This document shows, piece after piece, positions 19,456 to 27,411 of a DNA stretch of 64,000 nucleotides (position 1 is the first letter of the stretch; each line of letters opens with the position of its first letter). Source of the stretch: Oscillospiraceae bacterium (GTDB taxonomy: Bacteria > Bacillota > Clostridia > Oscillospirales > Acutalibacteraceae); assembly GCA_015066175.1 (NCBI GenBank), contig SVOW01000003.1, positions 124,001-188,000 on the forward strand, written 5' to 3'. The translations under genes were made by a program, and so were the position numbers. The notes under the pieces are model-generated. The model was not told the origin of the DNA. It made no database searches and was given only the letters and a program-made list of their open reading frames with translations.

Positions 19456-20586
19456 ATGGTAGACTTTTTCATAGGAATAGGCGGATTTTTCGTGTATCTT
19501 TGGTCGTTTCTGTCCTCTTTGTTGCCAATAGGATTTATCAGGATTACAGTCGAGCCTGTAGTTTTTGAATGTGGTAATGAAAACTACTGCATTCTTTGGG
19601 AAACTTCGACGAAAGGCAGCGGTTATGTGAAATACACCTACAATGGTGAAGAGAAAATTATCTGGGATGAAACCTCCGGTATTATCAGAACGGACGATTT
19701 TGTTCACAGAGTTGTTGTGCCAAAAAAAGAATTGCAGGGCAATACATATAAAGTCGGCTCACAGTATGTTGGCTTCAAATTCGGCTATTCTGCAGCAAAA
19801 GGCAGAACAGTTGAAAGCAAGGAATATAATTTCCGCGGTGTTGAAAAAGAAGATGATATCAATGTGCTCTGCATTTCAGATATTCATTATATGGAAAAGC
19901 AGATGTATCAGTCCCTTGAATATTTCAAAGAAACAACGCCTGATGTAATTTTTTATATGGGTGATATTACTTCCGACCTGATTTCAAAAGAGCAGTTTGC
20001 AGATTATATTCTTAAAGATGCACATGATTTGTCAGGCGGTGAAATTCCCATAGTTTATCTCAGAGGTAACCACGAAACACGCGGTGAATTCGGAGCACAG
20101 CTTATTGAATATTTTCCCACAGAAACAGGGGAATTCTACTACACGTTTGAATTCGGACCTATGAGCGCTGTTGTGCTTGATTACGGCGAAGACAAAGAAG
20201 ATGACCACAAGGAATACAGCGGTCTTGTGAATTTTGCAGAATACCGCGAGAAAGAATTTGGCTGGCTCTGCAGCCTTGAAAAAGAAGAATTTGCAGACAG
20301 CACATATAAACTCGCTTTGTGCCATAGCCCTGTTTTAGATGACCATTTCGGCAAAGACTGGACACAGCCTCTCAAAGACCTTGAAATGGATTTGATTGTC
20401 GGCGGTCATTATCACAAGTGTGATTTTGTTGATGGCGAACTTCCGATTTTCTTTGATGGTGGTAAAATCAACAGCAAAGACGGTTGCTGGGCAGCATCGA
20501 TGATGACTCTCAAAGATGGTCAGATTCATATGCTCACAATCGATAATTCAGGCAACGTGCTGTTGGATAAAACAATCGACGCGTAA
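19456..20586 (+). CDS. Membrane-anchored metallophosphoesterase
   Basis: Protein of 376 residues with an N-terminal membrane segment (FFIGIGGFFVYLWSFLSSLL) that is probably uncleaved, a beta-sandwich like the purple-acid-phosphatase N-domain (VFECGNENYCILWETS), and a calcineurin-like catalytic domain: CISDIHY, MGDITSD, RGNHETRG, CHSPV and GGHYHKCD. It would act on phosphoesters at the outer face of the membrane. The ribosome site AAAGGAGG is a perfect anti-Shine-Dalgarno match. It is 40 bases after the zinc-ribbon gene and could share its transcript. It is related to but clearly distinct from the secreted enzyme at 9908. Confidence 0.8.
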   Translation: MVDFFIGIGGFFVYLWSFLSSLLPIGFIRITVEPVVFECGNENYCILWETSTKGSGYVKYTYNGEEKIIWDETSGIIRTDDFVHRVVVPKKELQGNTYKVGSQYVGFKFGYSAAKGRTVESKEYNFRGVEKEDDINVLCISDIHYMEKQMYQSLEYFKETTPDVIFYMGDITSDLISKEQFADYILKDAHDLSGGEIPIVYLRGNHETRGEFGAQLIEYFPTETGEFYYTFEFGPMSAVVLDYGEDKEDDHKEYSGLVNFAEYREKEFGWLCSLEKEEFADSTYKLALCHSPVLDDHFGKDWTQPLKDLEMDLIVGGHYHKCDFVDGELPIFFDGGKINSKDGCWAASMMTLKDGQIHMLTIDNSGNVLLDKTIDA

Positions 20587-20600
20587 CAAAAAAACAAAAA

Positions 20601-20671
20601 TGTAACGTCAGAGCGTTACAAAGTAACACCGAAACGTTACAATGTAACGCCAAAGTGTTACATTGTAACAC
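20601..20671. repeat. Three 21-bp palindromic tandem units (GTAACG...CGTTAC)
   Basis: Units start near 20601, 20621 and 20642, each with GTAAC(G/A) at the left and (C/T)GTTAC at the right. They could be operators, but the same bases also read as a repetitive protein linker in the fossil above. Confidence 0.6.
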
Positions 20672-20712
20672 AGAGAAAGAGATAGAGAAGAGATAGAGTA
20701 AGATAAGAGAAG

Positions 20713-20756
20713 AACACTTCCGCTTTTTCTTAAAGAAAAAAGCGGAAGTGTTTTTA
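20713..20756. terminator. Strong hairpin with T-tail
   Basis: AACACTTCCGCTTTTTCTT (20713-20731) pairs with AAGAAAAAAGCGGAAGTGTT (one extra A), followed by TTTT. It probably ends the 17613-20586 transcripts. Confidence 0.75.
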
Positions 20757-20961
20757 TGTGCAAAACGAAAATTTTCAGAAAAATTCAGCCGAAGTGCAAC
20801 ATAATTCCGCGGCTTGTGCAAATCCGCCACGGAATTATGAAATGGAAGAATTCCTGAAAAAGAATAATCAGACATTAAGCGATTATATGCCAAAGGCGTG
20901 TTTGTAGTAATAGACAAGAAGTAAGAGTGAATAAGTGTGGGTGGATTGTGCCCACACCTGA

Positions 20962-21795
20962 TTATAATTTATCCACGGTTCTGCTTATTAAAAATTTTGC
21001 CACTGAATCGTCAGTGTTTCTGCCGATGACGGCGGTTGCGTGTTTTTTCACATCTTCTTTTGCATTTTCAACTGCGTAGGATTCATCTGCTGCTTCAAAA
21101 AGGGGTAGGTCATTTAAGTTATCGCCGAATGCAACCACCTTTTCAAAACCGTATTTTTCTTTTAAAAACTGCACTGCATTATACTTTGACGCTTTATCGG
21201 AGCACACTTCAAAATACCAGAAATCTGTGTTATAAGTATCGCGGTAAAACTCGCATCTTATGCCATCGATTTCTTTTGCCTTATCGTAAAGTGGTTTTAA
21301 TTTTTCGTATTTATCTGAATATGAATAATAAACCACGCTGTTGTTCACACATTCTCTGTATGACGAAACTTTAATAAACTTTTTGCCGAACTTTTTCTCG
21401 CGCTCGTTAATAAAAATCTGTGCGTTTGGTGATTTTGTGTTTTCATAAAAAGTTGAAAGCTCATCGCCGTCTATACAATAAAGAAAACCGGGCGAGCCCT
21501 GCAGACAGACTTCATTGAGAAATTGTTCTTTTGCCTTATGGGAAAAAGAATGGATATTCACATACTTTTTTTCTTTCACGTCATATGTGGCAACTCCGTT
21601 CATCAGCACTATGGGCACGTTTATTTCAACGCCGTCAAGCATCAGAATAACTGTTGCACCAGTCCTTGCCGTTGCAACGGAAAAATAATTCCCTTTTGAA
21701 ATAAATTCGTTAAGGAGTTTTTTGCTTGCAGGCGTTATTTCGGCAGAGTTATCAAGAAGTGTTCCGTCAAGGTCGGAAATATAAAGAGTTTTCAT
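20962..21795 (-). CDS. Cof-type HAD-superfamily hydrolase
   Basis: HAD phosphatase of 277 residues, Cof/YwpJ branch (C2B cap). Motif I is DLDGTLLDNSAEI with nucleophile and acid Asp, motif II SVATARTG, motif III the lysine in KEKYGF, motif IV VAFGDNLNDLPLFE. Typical substrates are sugar phosphates or flavin/pyridoxal phosphates; the actual one is unknown. ATG 21795 is chosen because AGGTGA lies seven bases upstream; the longer frame adds eleven unlikely residues. A terminator separates it from the nitroreductase gene upstream. Confidence 0.9.
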   Translation of the reverse strand: MKTLYISDLDGTLLDNSAEITPASKKLLNEFISKGNYFSVATARTGATVILMLDGVEINVPIVLMNGVATYDVKEKKYVNIHSFSHKAKEQFLNEVCLQGSPGFLYCIDGDELSTFYENTKSPNAQIFINEREKKFGKKFIKVSSYRECVNNSVVYYSYSDKYEKLKPLYDKAKEIDGIRCEFYRDTYNTDFWYFEVCSDKASKYNAVQFLKEKYGFEKVVAFGDNLNDLPLFEAADESYAVENAKEDVKKHATAVIGRNTDDSVAKFLISRTVDKL

Positions 21796-21805
21796 TTTAT
21801 CACCT

Positions 21806-21836
21806 GAAAAAAGGGCTGTGAAAAACACAGCCCTTA
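21806..21836 (-). terminator. Terminator after nitroreductase
   Basis: Read on the minus strand, AAGGGCTGTG pairs with CACAGCCCTT across five bases and is followed by TTTTTT. Confidence 0.85.
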
Positions 21837-21841
21837 AATTT

Positions 21842-22387
21842 TTATTTAACTAACTGAATACGGCTTAATTCTCTCGGCTTAGGTTCAGGTTTTTCGTCAC
21901 CGTAGCCAACAGAAATTGCAATATCAAAAACATAATTTTCAGGAATATTCAGTCTTTTCTTCCATTTGAGGCTGTCGGGAGAATCAAACAACGCTCCGAC
22001 AGATGCAATTATAACAGATTCAAGACCGATTCCCTTTGCACAGATTGCAATGTTTTCCACCATAATACCTGAATCCATCTTGCTGCCGTTTTCGCTGAAA
22101 ATCATAGCCATAACGGGAGCATTGTGGTAAACAGGGTTTTTCTCCGCCCTTGTGTAAGCGGGTGTGTCATAGCCTACAAATTCCTTGAAATCGTGGTTGA
22201 TTTCTTCGAGCATTGATTTGTCAGTAATAAATCTTACGTGGCAGGGCTGGCCGTTTCTTCCGCTGGGAGCTAAAAGTGCGGCTTTCATCAATGTTTCCAG
22301 CTGGTCATCATTCAGCGGAATATCTTTATATTCACGTATTGTCTGACGTGAAAGGATTGCATCTGTAACTTCGTTTTTAATAATCAT
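21842..22387 (-). CDS. Nitroreductase-family flavoprotein
   Basis: Flavin-dependent oxidoreductase of 181 residues. SRQTIREYKDIPL, LLAPSGRNGQPCHVRFI and the C-terminal AISVGYGDEKPEPKPR match the nitroreductase fold that binds FMN at a dimer interface. Electron acceptor is unknown; quinones and nitro compounds are usual. The start ATG overlaps the preceding epimerase stop by one base (TAATG), so the two are translationally coupled and probably work on one small-molecule pathway. Confidence 0.85.
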   Translation of the reverse strand: MIIKNEVTDAILSRQTIREYKDIPLNDDQLETLMKAALLAPSGRNGQPCHVRFITDKSMLEEINHDFKEFVGYDTPAYTRAEKNPVYHNAPVMAMIFSENGSKMDSGIMVENIAICAKGIGLESVIIASVGALFDSPDSLKWKKRLNIPENYVFDIAISVGYGDEKPEPKPRELSRIQLVK

Positions 22388-23406
22388 TATTCGCCCTTCA
22401 TTCCGAGAAGTTCAACTGTGCCGTCGTATGAAGCCTGACTTACTTTGATTGAATCAAAGATAGCAGCTTTGATATCGTCTTCAGTTGCACCAAGTTCAAC
22501 GCTGTATTTTCTGTCGATGAAAAGGTTGATTGCCATAATATCTGCAAGTCCGTCAACATCAATACCGCTTTCGATGCCTTTTTCAGCATATTCTTTCTTA
22601 ACGCCGCCAAGACCCATTCTCATCATCCAGGGAGCAACGCTGATAATTTTTCTGTCTTCGCCCATGCCTCTTGCAGCATAAACGATTTTAAGGAATTCTT
22701 TCCATGTCTGGTTATACATGCTGATGGGCCATGCTTTTGCACCCTTTGACTTTTCAGCTGCACCAACAATAACTTCACCAACCTGACGTACTGTGAGCAT
22801 AGCTGTGCCGCCGCCGGGATACATTGTGAAGGGCAGGCTGTCCATTCTCTTGATCTGTTCAATAAGGATAACCCAAACAGGCTTTCTGCCGGGCTGTGTG
22901 CCGAAGATGTAGGGAAGTTCAAGAACTGCTACGTCGAAGTTTTCATCTGCAAATGAGAAAGCAACTTCTTCCTGGTCGATACGGCTTCTGATGTAAGGAT
23001 GCTTATCGCAGAGCTTCATTTCAGGACGCTGTTTTGCAAGATATGAGAAGTATGAACCAAGAATAACTGCATTCTTCATGCCAACTTCTTTACAGATGGG
23101 AAGGATTCTCTTGAGAGGAGCGATGTTGTATTTATAATATGCATCGTAAACAGGTGCAGGGAATTCAACTCTTTCGTCGATACCTGCAGCGAAAACGAAG
23201 CAATCATAACCTGCCATCATTTCTCTGAGTTCGTCATCTGTTTTGTCGTTGATGTTTGCAAAAACAATCTCCATTTTTTCAGGAATGGGAGCTCCAACGG
23301 GAAGCGGAGGGAGAGCAACTGTTTTCACCTCGTGACCTTTTTCGATGAACAATTCTGCTGCTGCTGAGCCGAGCAGACCTGTTCCGCCAATCATAAATAC
23401 TTTCAT
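22387..23406 (-). CDS. NAD(P)-dependent epimerase/dehydratase family protein
   Basis: Extended short-chain dehydrogenase-like protein of 339 residues. MKVFMIGGTGLLGSAAAEL is the glycine-rich Rossmann motif (GGTGLLG), and AVILGSYFSYL with YIRSRIDQEEVAF stands where catalytic Ser/Tyr/Lys usually are, though the YxxxK motif is not evident, so activity may be altered. Ribosome site GGAGG. It is first in a two-gene unit with the nitroreductase under a consensus promoter. Substrate unknown. Confidence 0.8.
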   Translation of the reverse strand: MKVFMIGGTGLLGSAAAELFIEKGHEVKTVALPPLPVGAPIPEKMEIVFANINDKTDDELREMMAGYDCFVFAAGIDERVEFPAPVYDAYYKYNIAPLKRILPICKEVGMKNAVILGSYFSYLAKQRPEMKLCDKHPYIRSRIDQEEVAFSFADENFDVAVLELPYIFGTQPGRKPVWVILIEQIKRMDSLPFTMYPGGGTAMLTVRQVGEVIVGAAEKSKGAKAWPISMYNQTWKEFLKIVYAARGMGEDRKIISVAPWMMRMGLGGVKKEYAEKGIESGIDVDGLADIMAINLFIDRKYSVELGATEDDIKAAIFDSIKVSQASYDGTVELLGMKGE

Positions 23407-23436
23407 TTGAATGTACCTCCAAAATTTGTTACTTCC

Positions 23437-23465
23437 ATTCTAAAACATCAACGGCAATTAGTCAA
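23437..23465 (-). promoter_or_regulatory. Promoter of epimerase-nitroreductase operon
   Basis: Minus strand TTGACT (23465-23460), 17-base spacer, TAGAAT (23442-23437). The -35 overlaps the end of the DUF975 gene. Confidence 0.75.
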
Positions 23466-24247
23466 GCATTATTTTTGATATTTGCAAGAAGAAACACGGC
23501 TTTTGAAGAAATTGAAAGGCGGTAAAAAGGATAAACGTAAAAAACAGGAAAAATAAACACACACAAAAGAAACCAACCTGCAAAACTCATTTTGAAAAAC
23601 GCAGTTTCAAAACACTTGTTTTCCATAATTTCGGTGCTTAATTTTATGGCTTCTTTCACCTTACAGCCTTCATTTTCATAGCAGAGATATGTGGCAAGAA
23701 AATAGCGTTGTTTGAAAATAAAAGCGAAGAAAAGCCCGCTTATCGTAAGCAATATCGTACTCAACAAAAGCACAAACAGCATTTTTCTGCCAATTCCTGA
23801 TTGAAGAGAAAAAACTATGCACCCTGCAGTTATAAAAGACGGCACAAGGAAAAGCAGGCTTACAAAAAATTTTCTTATATGCACCTGAAAAAGAATATTT
23901 ATTGCCCTGAGAGATTTTTTTATTGAGTAGTATTCAAAAAGTCTGTTTGGTGCAAGACGTGTTTTCTTTGAATTTTCATAAAACCAGATTTCTCTGCCGT
24001 AGGAAAAAGGCAGAAAAGCAACGTAGGAAATTATGCCGATAAGCGAAAAGAAAACTGCTTTCACAATGAAAAAATCAATTCTTGAAAAGGCATTTCTGAA
24101 AAAAGGCAACTGAAGCAAAAATTCTCCCGGCACAAATGAATTGCTTATAATCAGCCATAAAAGCACTGATAATAAAAACACAACTGTCAGCGTCAGATTC
24201 TGCCCCAGCATATTTGCTTTTGAGTAAATTTTTATTTTTCCGTTCAA
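23462..24247 (-). CDS. DUF975-like integral membrane protein
   Basis: Membrane protein of 261 residues with about six hydrophobic helices (LTVVFLLSVLLWLII, AVFFSLIGIISYVAFL, SLLFLVPSFITAGCIVF, FVLLLSTILLTISGLF, AGWFLLCVFIFPVFYVYP). The C-terminal block KEAIKLSTEIMENKCFETAF followed by FAGWFLL is the conserved signature of DUF975, whose function is unknown. The start is TTG 24247, eight bases after AGGAG; the longer frame also begins at TTG but without a ribosome site. It appears to be a single-gene unit. Confidence 0.7.
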   Translation of the reverse strand: MNGKIKIYSKANMLGQNLTLTVVFLLSVLLWLIISNSFVPGEFLLQLPFFRNAFSRIDFFIVKAVFFSLIGIISYVAFLPFSYGREIWFYENSKKTRLAPNRLFEYYSIKKSLRAINILFQVHIRKFFVSLLFLVPSFITAGCIVFSLQSGIGRKMLFVLLLSTILLTISGLFFAFIFKQRYFLATYLCYENEGCKVKEAIKLSTEIMENKCFETAFFKMSFAGWFLLCVFIFPVFYVYPFYRLSISSKAVFLLANIKNNA

Positions 24248-24339
24248 ATTAATCACTCCTGATAGATTTTTCAAGGTAATTATTGGAAGATTTGCCTTTT
24301 TTATTCAGAAAACAGCCATAAAAATTATACATATGTATA

Positions 24340-24368
24340 TTGCTCTTTTCATCGAAAAATGGTACAAT
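24340..24368 (+). promoter_or_regulatory. Promoter of GDPD-like gene
   Basis: TTGCTC (24340-24345), 17-base spacer, TACAAT (24363-24368), with a GGAG ribosome site before ATG 24404. Confidence 0.6.
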
Positions 24369-24403
24369 ACATTGTTGAAATAAAAATTAAAATGGAGTTT
24401 TAT

Positions 24404-25642
24404 ATGAAAAAATTTGTTGCGTTGTTTTTAACACTTATTATTGCGATTCCTTTAGTGTCAGGATTCAATGTTTCTGCCCAGGAAGCAAAGAGAATTGAAA
24501 GTGAGATTTTCGCTGTTTCTCGCGGTGGCGACACACGCATTCATCCGCAGAATTCTCTTGAAGCAATTGAAGCCTGCCTTGAGCTTGACATTGATGCAAT
24601 TTCTGCCACTGCAAGAAAAACCAAAGACGGAAAAATCGTGCTTTTTGAAAACGAAAGCACTCTCGATGTCTGCATTGACAAAAGCGGCAACCGTATAGAC
24701 AAGAAAATTTCCGAAACTGATTATAAAACACTTTCTTCTTACTATCTTCTTTCCCCCGGAAGTAAAGTGCTTTCAAAGAAAACTGAATCAAGAATTCTGC
24801 TTATGACAGATGCTTTCAAGGCAATCGACGGCAAGATGATTATGATTATTGATTGCGAAAGTGCAATACTCGACGATATTTATAACGAAATTTTTCTTAA
24901 CGGATTTGTGCACGATGTAATCATCAGATGCAGAGATATGAAGCCGAAGGATTTATATAACTGGGCTTCACAGCAGACTGCTGTGCCTGAAATTATGGCT
25001 TCTTACCACGGAAATGTAATTTTCTCTGCAATCAGCACCTATAATTATGCTGTGGAAAACAATTTCTGCTCTGCAGAATTCACCACCAAAAACCAGTACG
25101 GTGTTGTTTTCAGCAATTTCTTCACAAAACGCTTCGGCAATGATGTGAAAATATGCGCATCAGTTTACGACCCTGACCTTTGCGGCAAACGCCCTGATAA
25201 TGTAACAGGCTGGGAAGACCTTATTTCACGCGGATGTACTATTATCGAAACAAACAAAGCAGCGGAATTTTCATCTTACATCAAGCTTGTGGAAGAAAAT
25301 CTCTATTCACTTAATTTACTTTACACTGCTTTGAGCAGCAAAAACTACGACACCTATTCAGCAAGAAGCCTGAGAAAATTCAACAAATATATGGACGAAG
25401 CAAAGCAGATTCTCACTTCTGAAAAAGCATCAAGTGCAACACAAATCAGCGAATGCATCGAAAACCTTAACCTTGCCGCTGACGAAATTGAACTTTCAGA
25501 CGGAAGCAGCGACAGCCTTTTTGTAGTAACTCCCATGAGAATTTTCTGGATTGTATTTGCTCTTGCACTTTTCATTTCATCTCAGGTTTATCTTTTCAGA
25601 AAAACTGAAAAATCAAGAAAATCAAAGAAAAAATCAAAATAA
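24404..25642 (+). CDS. Secreted GDPD-like protein with degenerate catalytic motifs
   Basis: Protein of 412 residues with a signal peptide (KKFVALFLTLIIAIPLVSG), a TIM-barrel-like region resembling glycerophosphodiester phosphodiesterases, and a C-terminal transmembrane helix (FWIVFALALFISSQVYLF) followed by a Lys/Arg/Ser tail. The GDPD text is recognisable (SRGGDTRIHPQNSLEAIEAC, KTKDGKIVLFEN) but the catalytic HRG is SRG, the ExxxD metal site reads as DAISATA, and the HD pair is FEN. It is therefore probably a pseudoenzyme or lectin-like sensor. ATG 24404 follows GGAG. A serine hydrolase gene starts 24 bases downstream, so they likely form one surface-related transcript. Confidence 0.65.
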   Translation: MKKFVALFLTLIIAIPLVSGFNVSAQEAKRIESEIFAVSRGGDTRIHPQNSLEAIEACLELDIDAISATARKTKDGKIVLFENESTLDVCIDKSGNRIDKKISETDYKTLSSYYLLSPGSKVLSKKTESRILLMTDAFKAIDGKMIMIIDCESAILDDIYNEIFLNGFVHDVIIRCRDMKPKDLYNWASQQTAVPEIMASYHGNVIFSAISTYNYAVENNFCSAEFTTKNQYGVVFSNFFTKRFGNDVKICASVYDPDLCGKRPDNVTGWEDLISRGCTIIETNKAAEFSSYIKLVEENLYSLNLLYTALSSKNYDTYSARSLRKFNKYMDEAKQILTSEKASSATQISECIENLNLAADEIELSDGSSDSLFVVTPMRIFWIVFALALFISSQVYLFRKTEKSRKSKKKSK

Positions 25643-25666
25643 CTATCATTTTACGGAGGGATTTTT

Positions 25667-27277
25667 ATGGCAACAGAAAGAACACCAAGGCTTAAAAGAG
25701 CAGCTTTTCCTGAAGAAGTGGGCGTATCATCTGCGGCGATAAAAAGAATGATTGACGAATTTGAGAAACGTAACGTGGAAGTGCATTCTCTTATGATTCT
25801 CCGCCACGGCAAAGTAGCTTACGAATCATGGGCCTATCCTTTTACTCCCGATATGCCTCACATTATGTATTCTGTCAGCAAAAGTTTCACTTCAATTGCA
25901 ATAGGCTTTGCTATTGAAGAAGGGCTTCTTGCTCTTGACACTCCCGTTATCAGTTTCTTCCCTGAATATGACGATAAAAAAGACGAAAACCTGCAGAAAC
26001 TGAACATCTTCCATCTGCTTACAATGACTGCAGGCAAAAGCGTAAGCTTAATGGCTGATAAAACAAAAAATCAGTGGCTTCGCGATTTCTTCACTTCTCC
26101 CTGGGGATTCAACCCCGGTGAAAGCTGGGAATATGTAAGCGAAAACCAATATATCCTTTCGGCTATTATACAAAAGGTAACAGGCGTTTCAATGAGAGAA
26201 TACCTTGCCTCTCGCCTTTTCAAACCTCTCGGAATAAGAGAAAATCCCTATTGGGAATGTGACGGCAACGGTATCGAAGCAGGCGGTTGGGGTCTGTTTA
26301 TCACAACAGAAGAACTTGCAAATTTTGTGCAGTGCTGTCTTAATGGCGGTAAGTTCAAAAGCAAACGTGTTATCCCTGCAAAATGGGTTAAATTTGCAAC
26401 CTCATCACTTGTAGAAAACACCGGTGCTTTCGGTAGCGCTCACCCTGATTCAACTTCAGGCTACGGTGCTTGCTTCTGGAAAAACGGCGAAAACAGAGGC
26501 TACCGCGCAGACGGTATGTTTTCACAATTCGGTATGGTTTTTGAAGAATACGATGCATGCCTGATTCTTACAGCGTGTGAAATTGATGAACAGATTTCAC
26601 GCGATTGTATCTGGGAGCATTTTGACAGCTTGTTTGTTGAAGAAGCAGAAAAACCTGAATTGAAAGAACTTCCCGCTTTAAACAAGCTTGCAGATTTGCC
26701 TAAAACCAAAATTCACAGCAGATATGAAGAAATTCTCAAAGATAAAAAATTGACTCTCAAGCCCAGCGTTCCACTTGAAGTGATGAATTTCCCGCTGAGT
26801 ATGCTTCCTATGTTCACAACATTTATGTCTACTGACAAAGCAGGCTATTACAACAACTTCTGCCTTGATTTTGAAGACGATAAATGCATAATGAGCTGGG
26901 ACGAAAAAGATGAACATAACTCAATCATCTGTGCAATGGACGGCACTGTTAAATATTCTCCGCTTCATCTTGGCGGTGTTGATTTCACAGCAAGTGCTTC
27001 AGCGTGCTGGATAAACGAAACAAACCTCTTTGTGTGGGTAAGACCTTTAGGTGCAATCGGTCAGAGAAGGCTTCGCTTTGAATTCAACGAAGACGGCACA
27101 GCAAACCTTTACACATCCACTTACCCTGACCTTGACAAGGTGGCTGTAAACCTTTCTTCCACTTTCACAAAAGATATCAAAACAGACTTGGTAAAGAAGC
27201 TTGTATCAAGCGCTTTCACAAATGTTGCACCCGGTTTCCTCGAGCCGAAGCACAAATGTAAATTAGTTGACAGATAA
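25667..27277 (+). CDS. Beta-lactamase-family serine hydrolase
   Basis: Protein of 536 residues in the class C beta-lactamase/esterase family. Ser69-Lys72 (SVSK) forms the SxxK motif; YVSENQYIL stands in place of the YxN motif and the C-terminal half (DGMFSQFGMVFEE onward) is a family-specific extension. No signal peptide, so probably cytoplasmic and an esterase or amide hydrolase rather than a resistance enzyme. GGAGG ribosome site. A paralogue with the same opening (RAAFPEEVGV versus RASFPEEVGV) and the same motif spacing lies at 45512-47107 in a different setting. Confidence 0.85.
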   Translation: MATERTPRLKRAAFPEEVGVSSAAIKRMIDEFEKRNVEVHSLMILRHGKVAYESWAYPFTPDMPHIMYSVSKSFTSIAIGFAIEEGLLALDTPVISFFPEYDDKKDENLQKLNIFHLLTMTAGKSVSLMADKTKNQWLRDFFTSPWGFNPGESWEYVSENQYILSAIIQKVTGVSMREYLASRLFKPLGIRENPYWECDGNGIEAGGWGLFITTEELANFVQCCLNGGKFKSKRVIPAKWVKFATSSLVENTGAFGSAHPDSTSGYGACFWKNGENRGYRADGMFSQFGMVFEEYDACLILTACEIDEQISRDCIWEHFDSLFVEEAEKPELKELPALNKLADLPKTKIHSRYEEILKDKKLTLKPSVPLEVMNFPLSMLPMFTTFMSTDKAGYYNNFCLDFEDDKCIMSWDEKDEHNSIICAMDGTVKYSPLHLGGVDFTASASACWINETNLFVWVRPLGAIGQRRLRFEFNEDGTANLYTSTYPDLDKVAVNLSSTFTKDIKTDLVKKLVSSAFTNVAPGFLEPKHKCKLVDR

Positions 27278-27299
27278 TGCAATAAATATGCATTTTATC

Positions 27300-27328
27300 T
27301 TGACAAAAATGCAAAAAAGATGTATATT
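27300..27328 (+). promoter_or_regulatory. Promoter of arg operon
   Basis: TTGACA (27300-27305), 17-base spacer, TATATT (27323-27328). Start point is expected near 27335, directly in front of the ARG-box-like sites. Confidence 0.75.
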
Positions 27329-27341
27329 ATACGTAATAAAT

Positions 27342-27387
27342 TGCATAAATATACTGAATAATATGCAAATAGATGAATTTTTATACA
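27342..27387 (+). promoter_or_regulatory. Two ARG-box-like operators
   Basis: TGCATAAATATACT (27342-27355) and TGAATTTTTATACA (27374-27387) resemble the ArgR/AhrC half-site palindrome TGAATWWWWATTCA, with 32 bases between site starts, about three helical turns. A further AATAAATATGCAT-type site lies upstream around 27280-27295. Their place over the expected start point suggests repression by arginine. Confidence 0.55.
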
Positions 27388-27411
27388 AAGTATACAAAAA
27401 GGGTGAAAAAA

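Larger units (their letters stand above)
20594..20913 (+). pseudogene. Fossil resembling a replisome-organiser/DnaD-type protein
   Basis: No intact gene lies in this 375-base gap. One frame of 20601-20690 reads CNVRALQSNTETLQCNAKVL followed by HCNTEKEIEKR and a stop, the style of linker seen in phage replisome-organiser and DnaD-like proteins. Another frame further on (about 20763-20910) reads ...NYEMEEFLKKNNQTLSDYMPKACL-stop style text typical of a helical C-terminus. The two pieces are out of frame and separated by a hairpin. I infer a decayed replication-protein gene; only the short texts support this. Confidence 0.35.

Noticed and set aside
20534..20917. Minus-strand frame of 127 codons
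   Set aside because: It runs through the end of the phosphoesterase gene, a terminator hairpin and palindromic repeats, and has no ribosome site.
25667..27277. Antibiotic-resistance beta-lactamase
   Set aside because: Family match is to the broad serine-hydrolase class; no export signal and long unrelated C-terminal part, so resistance is not supported.
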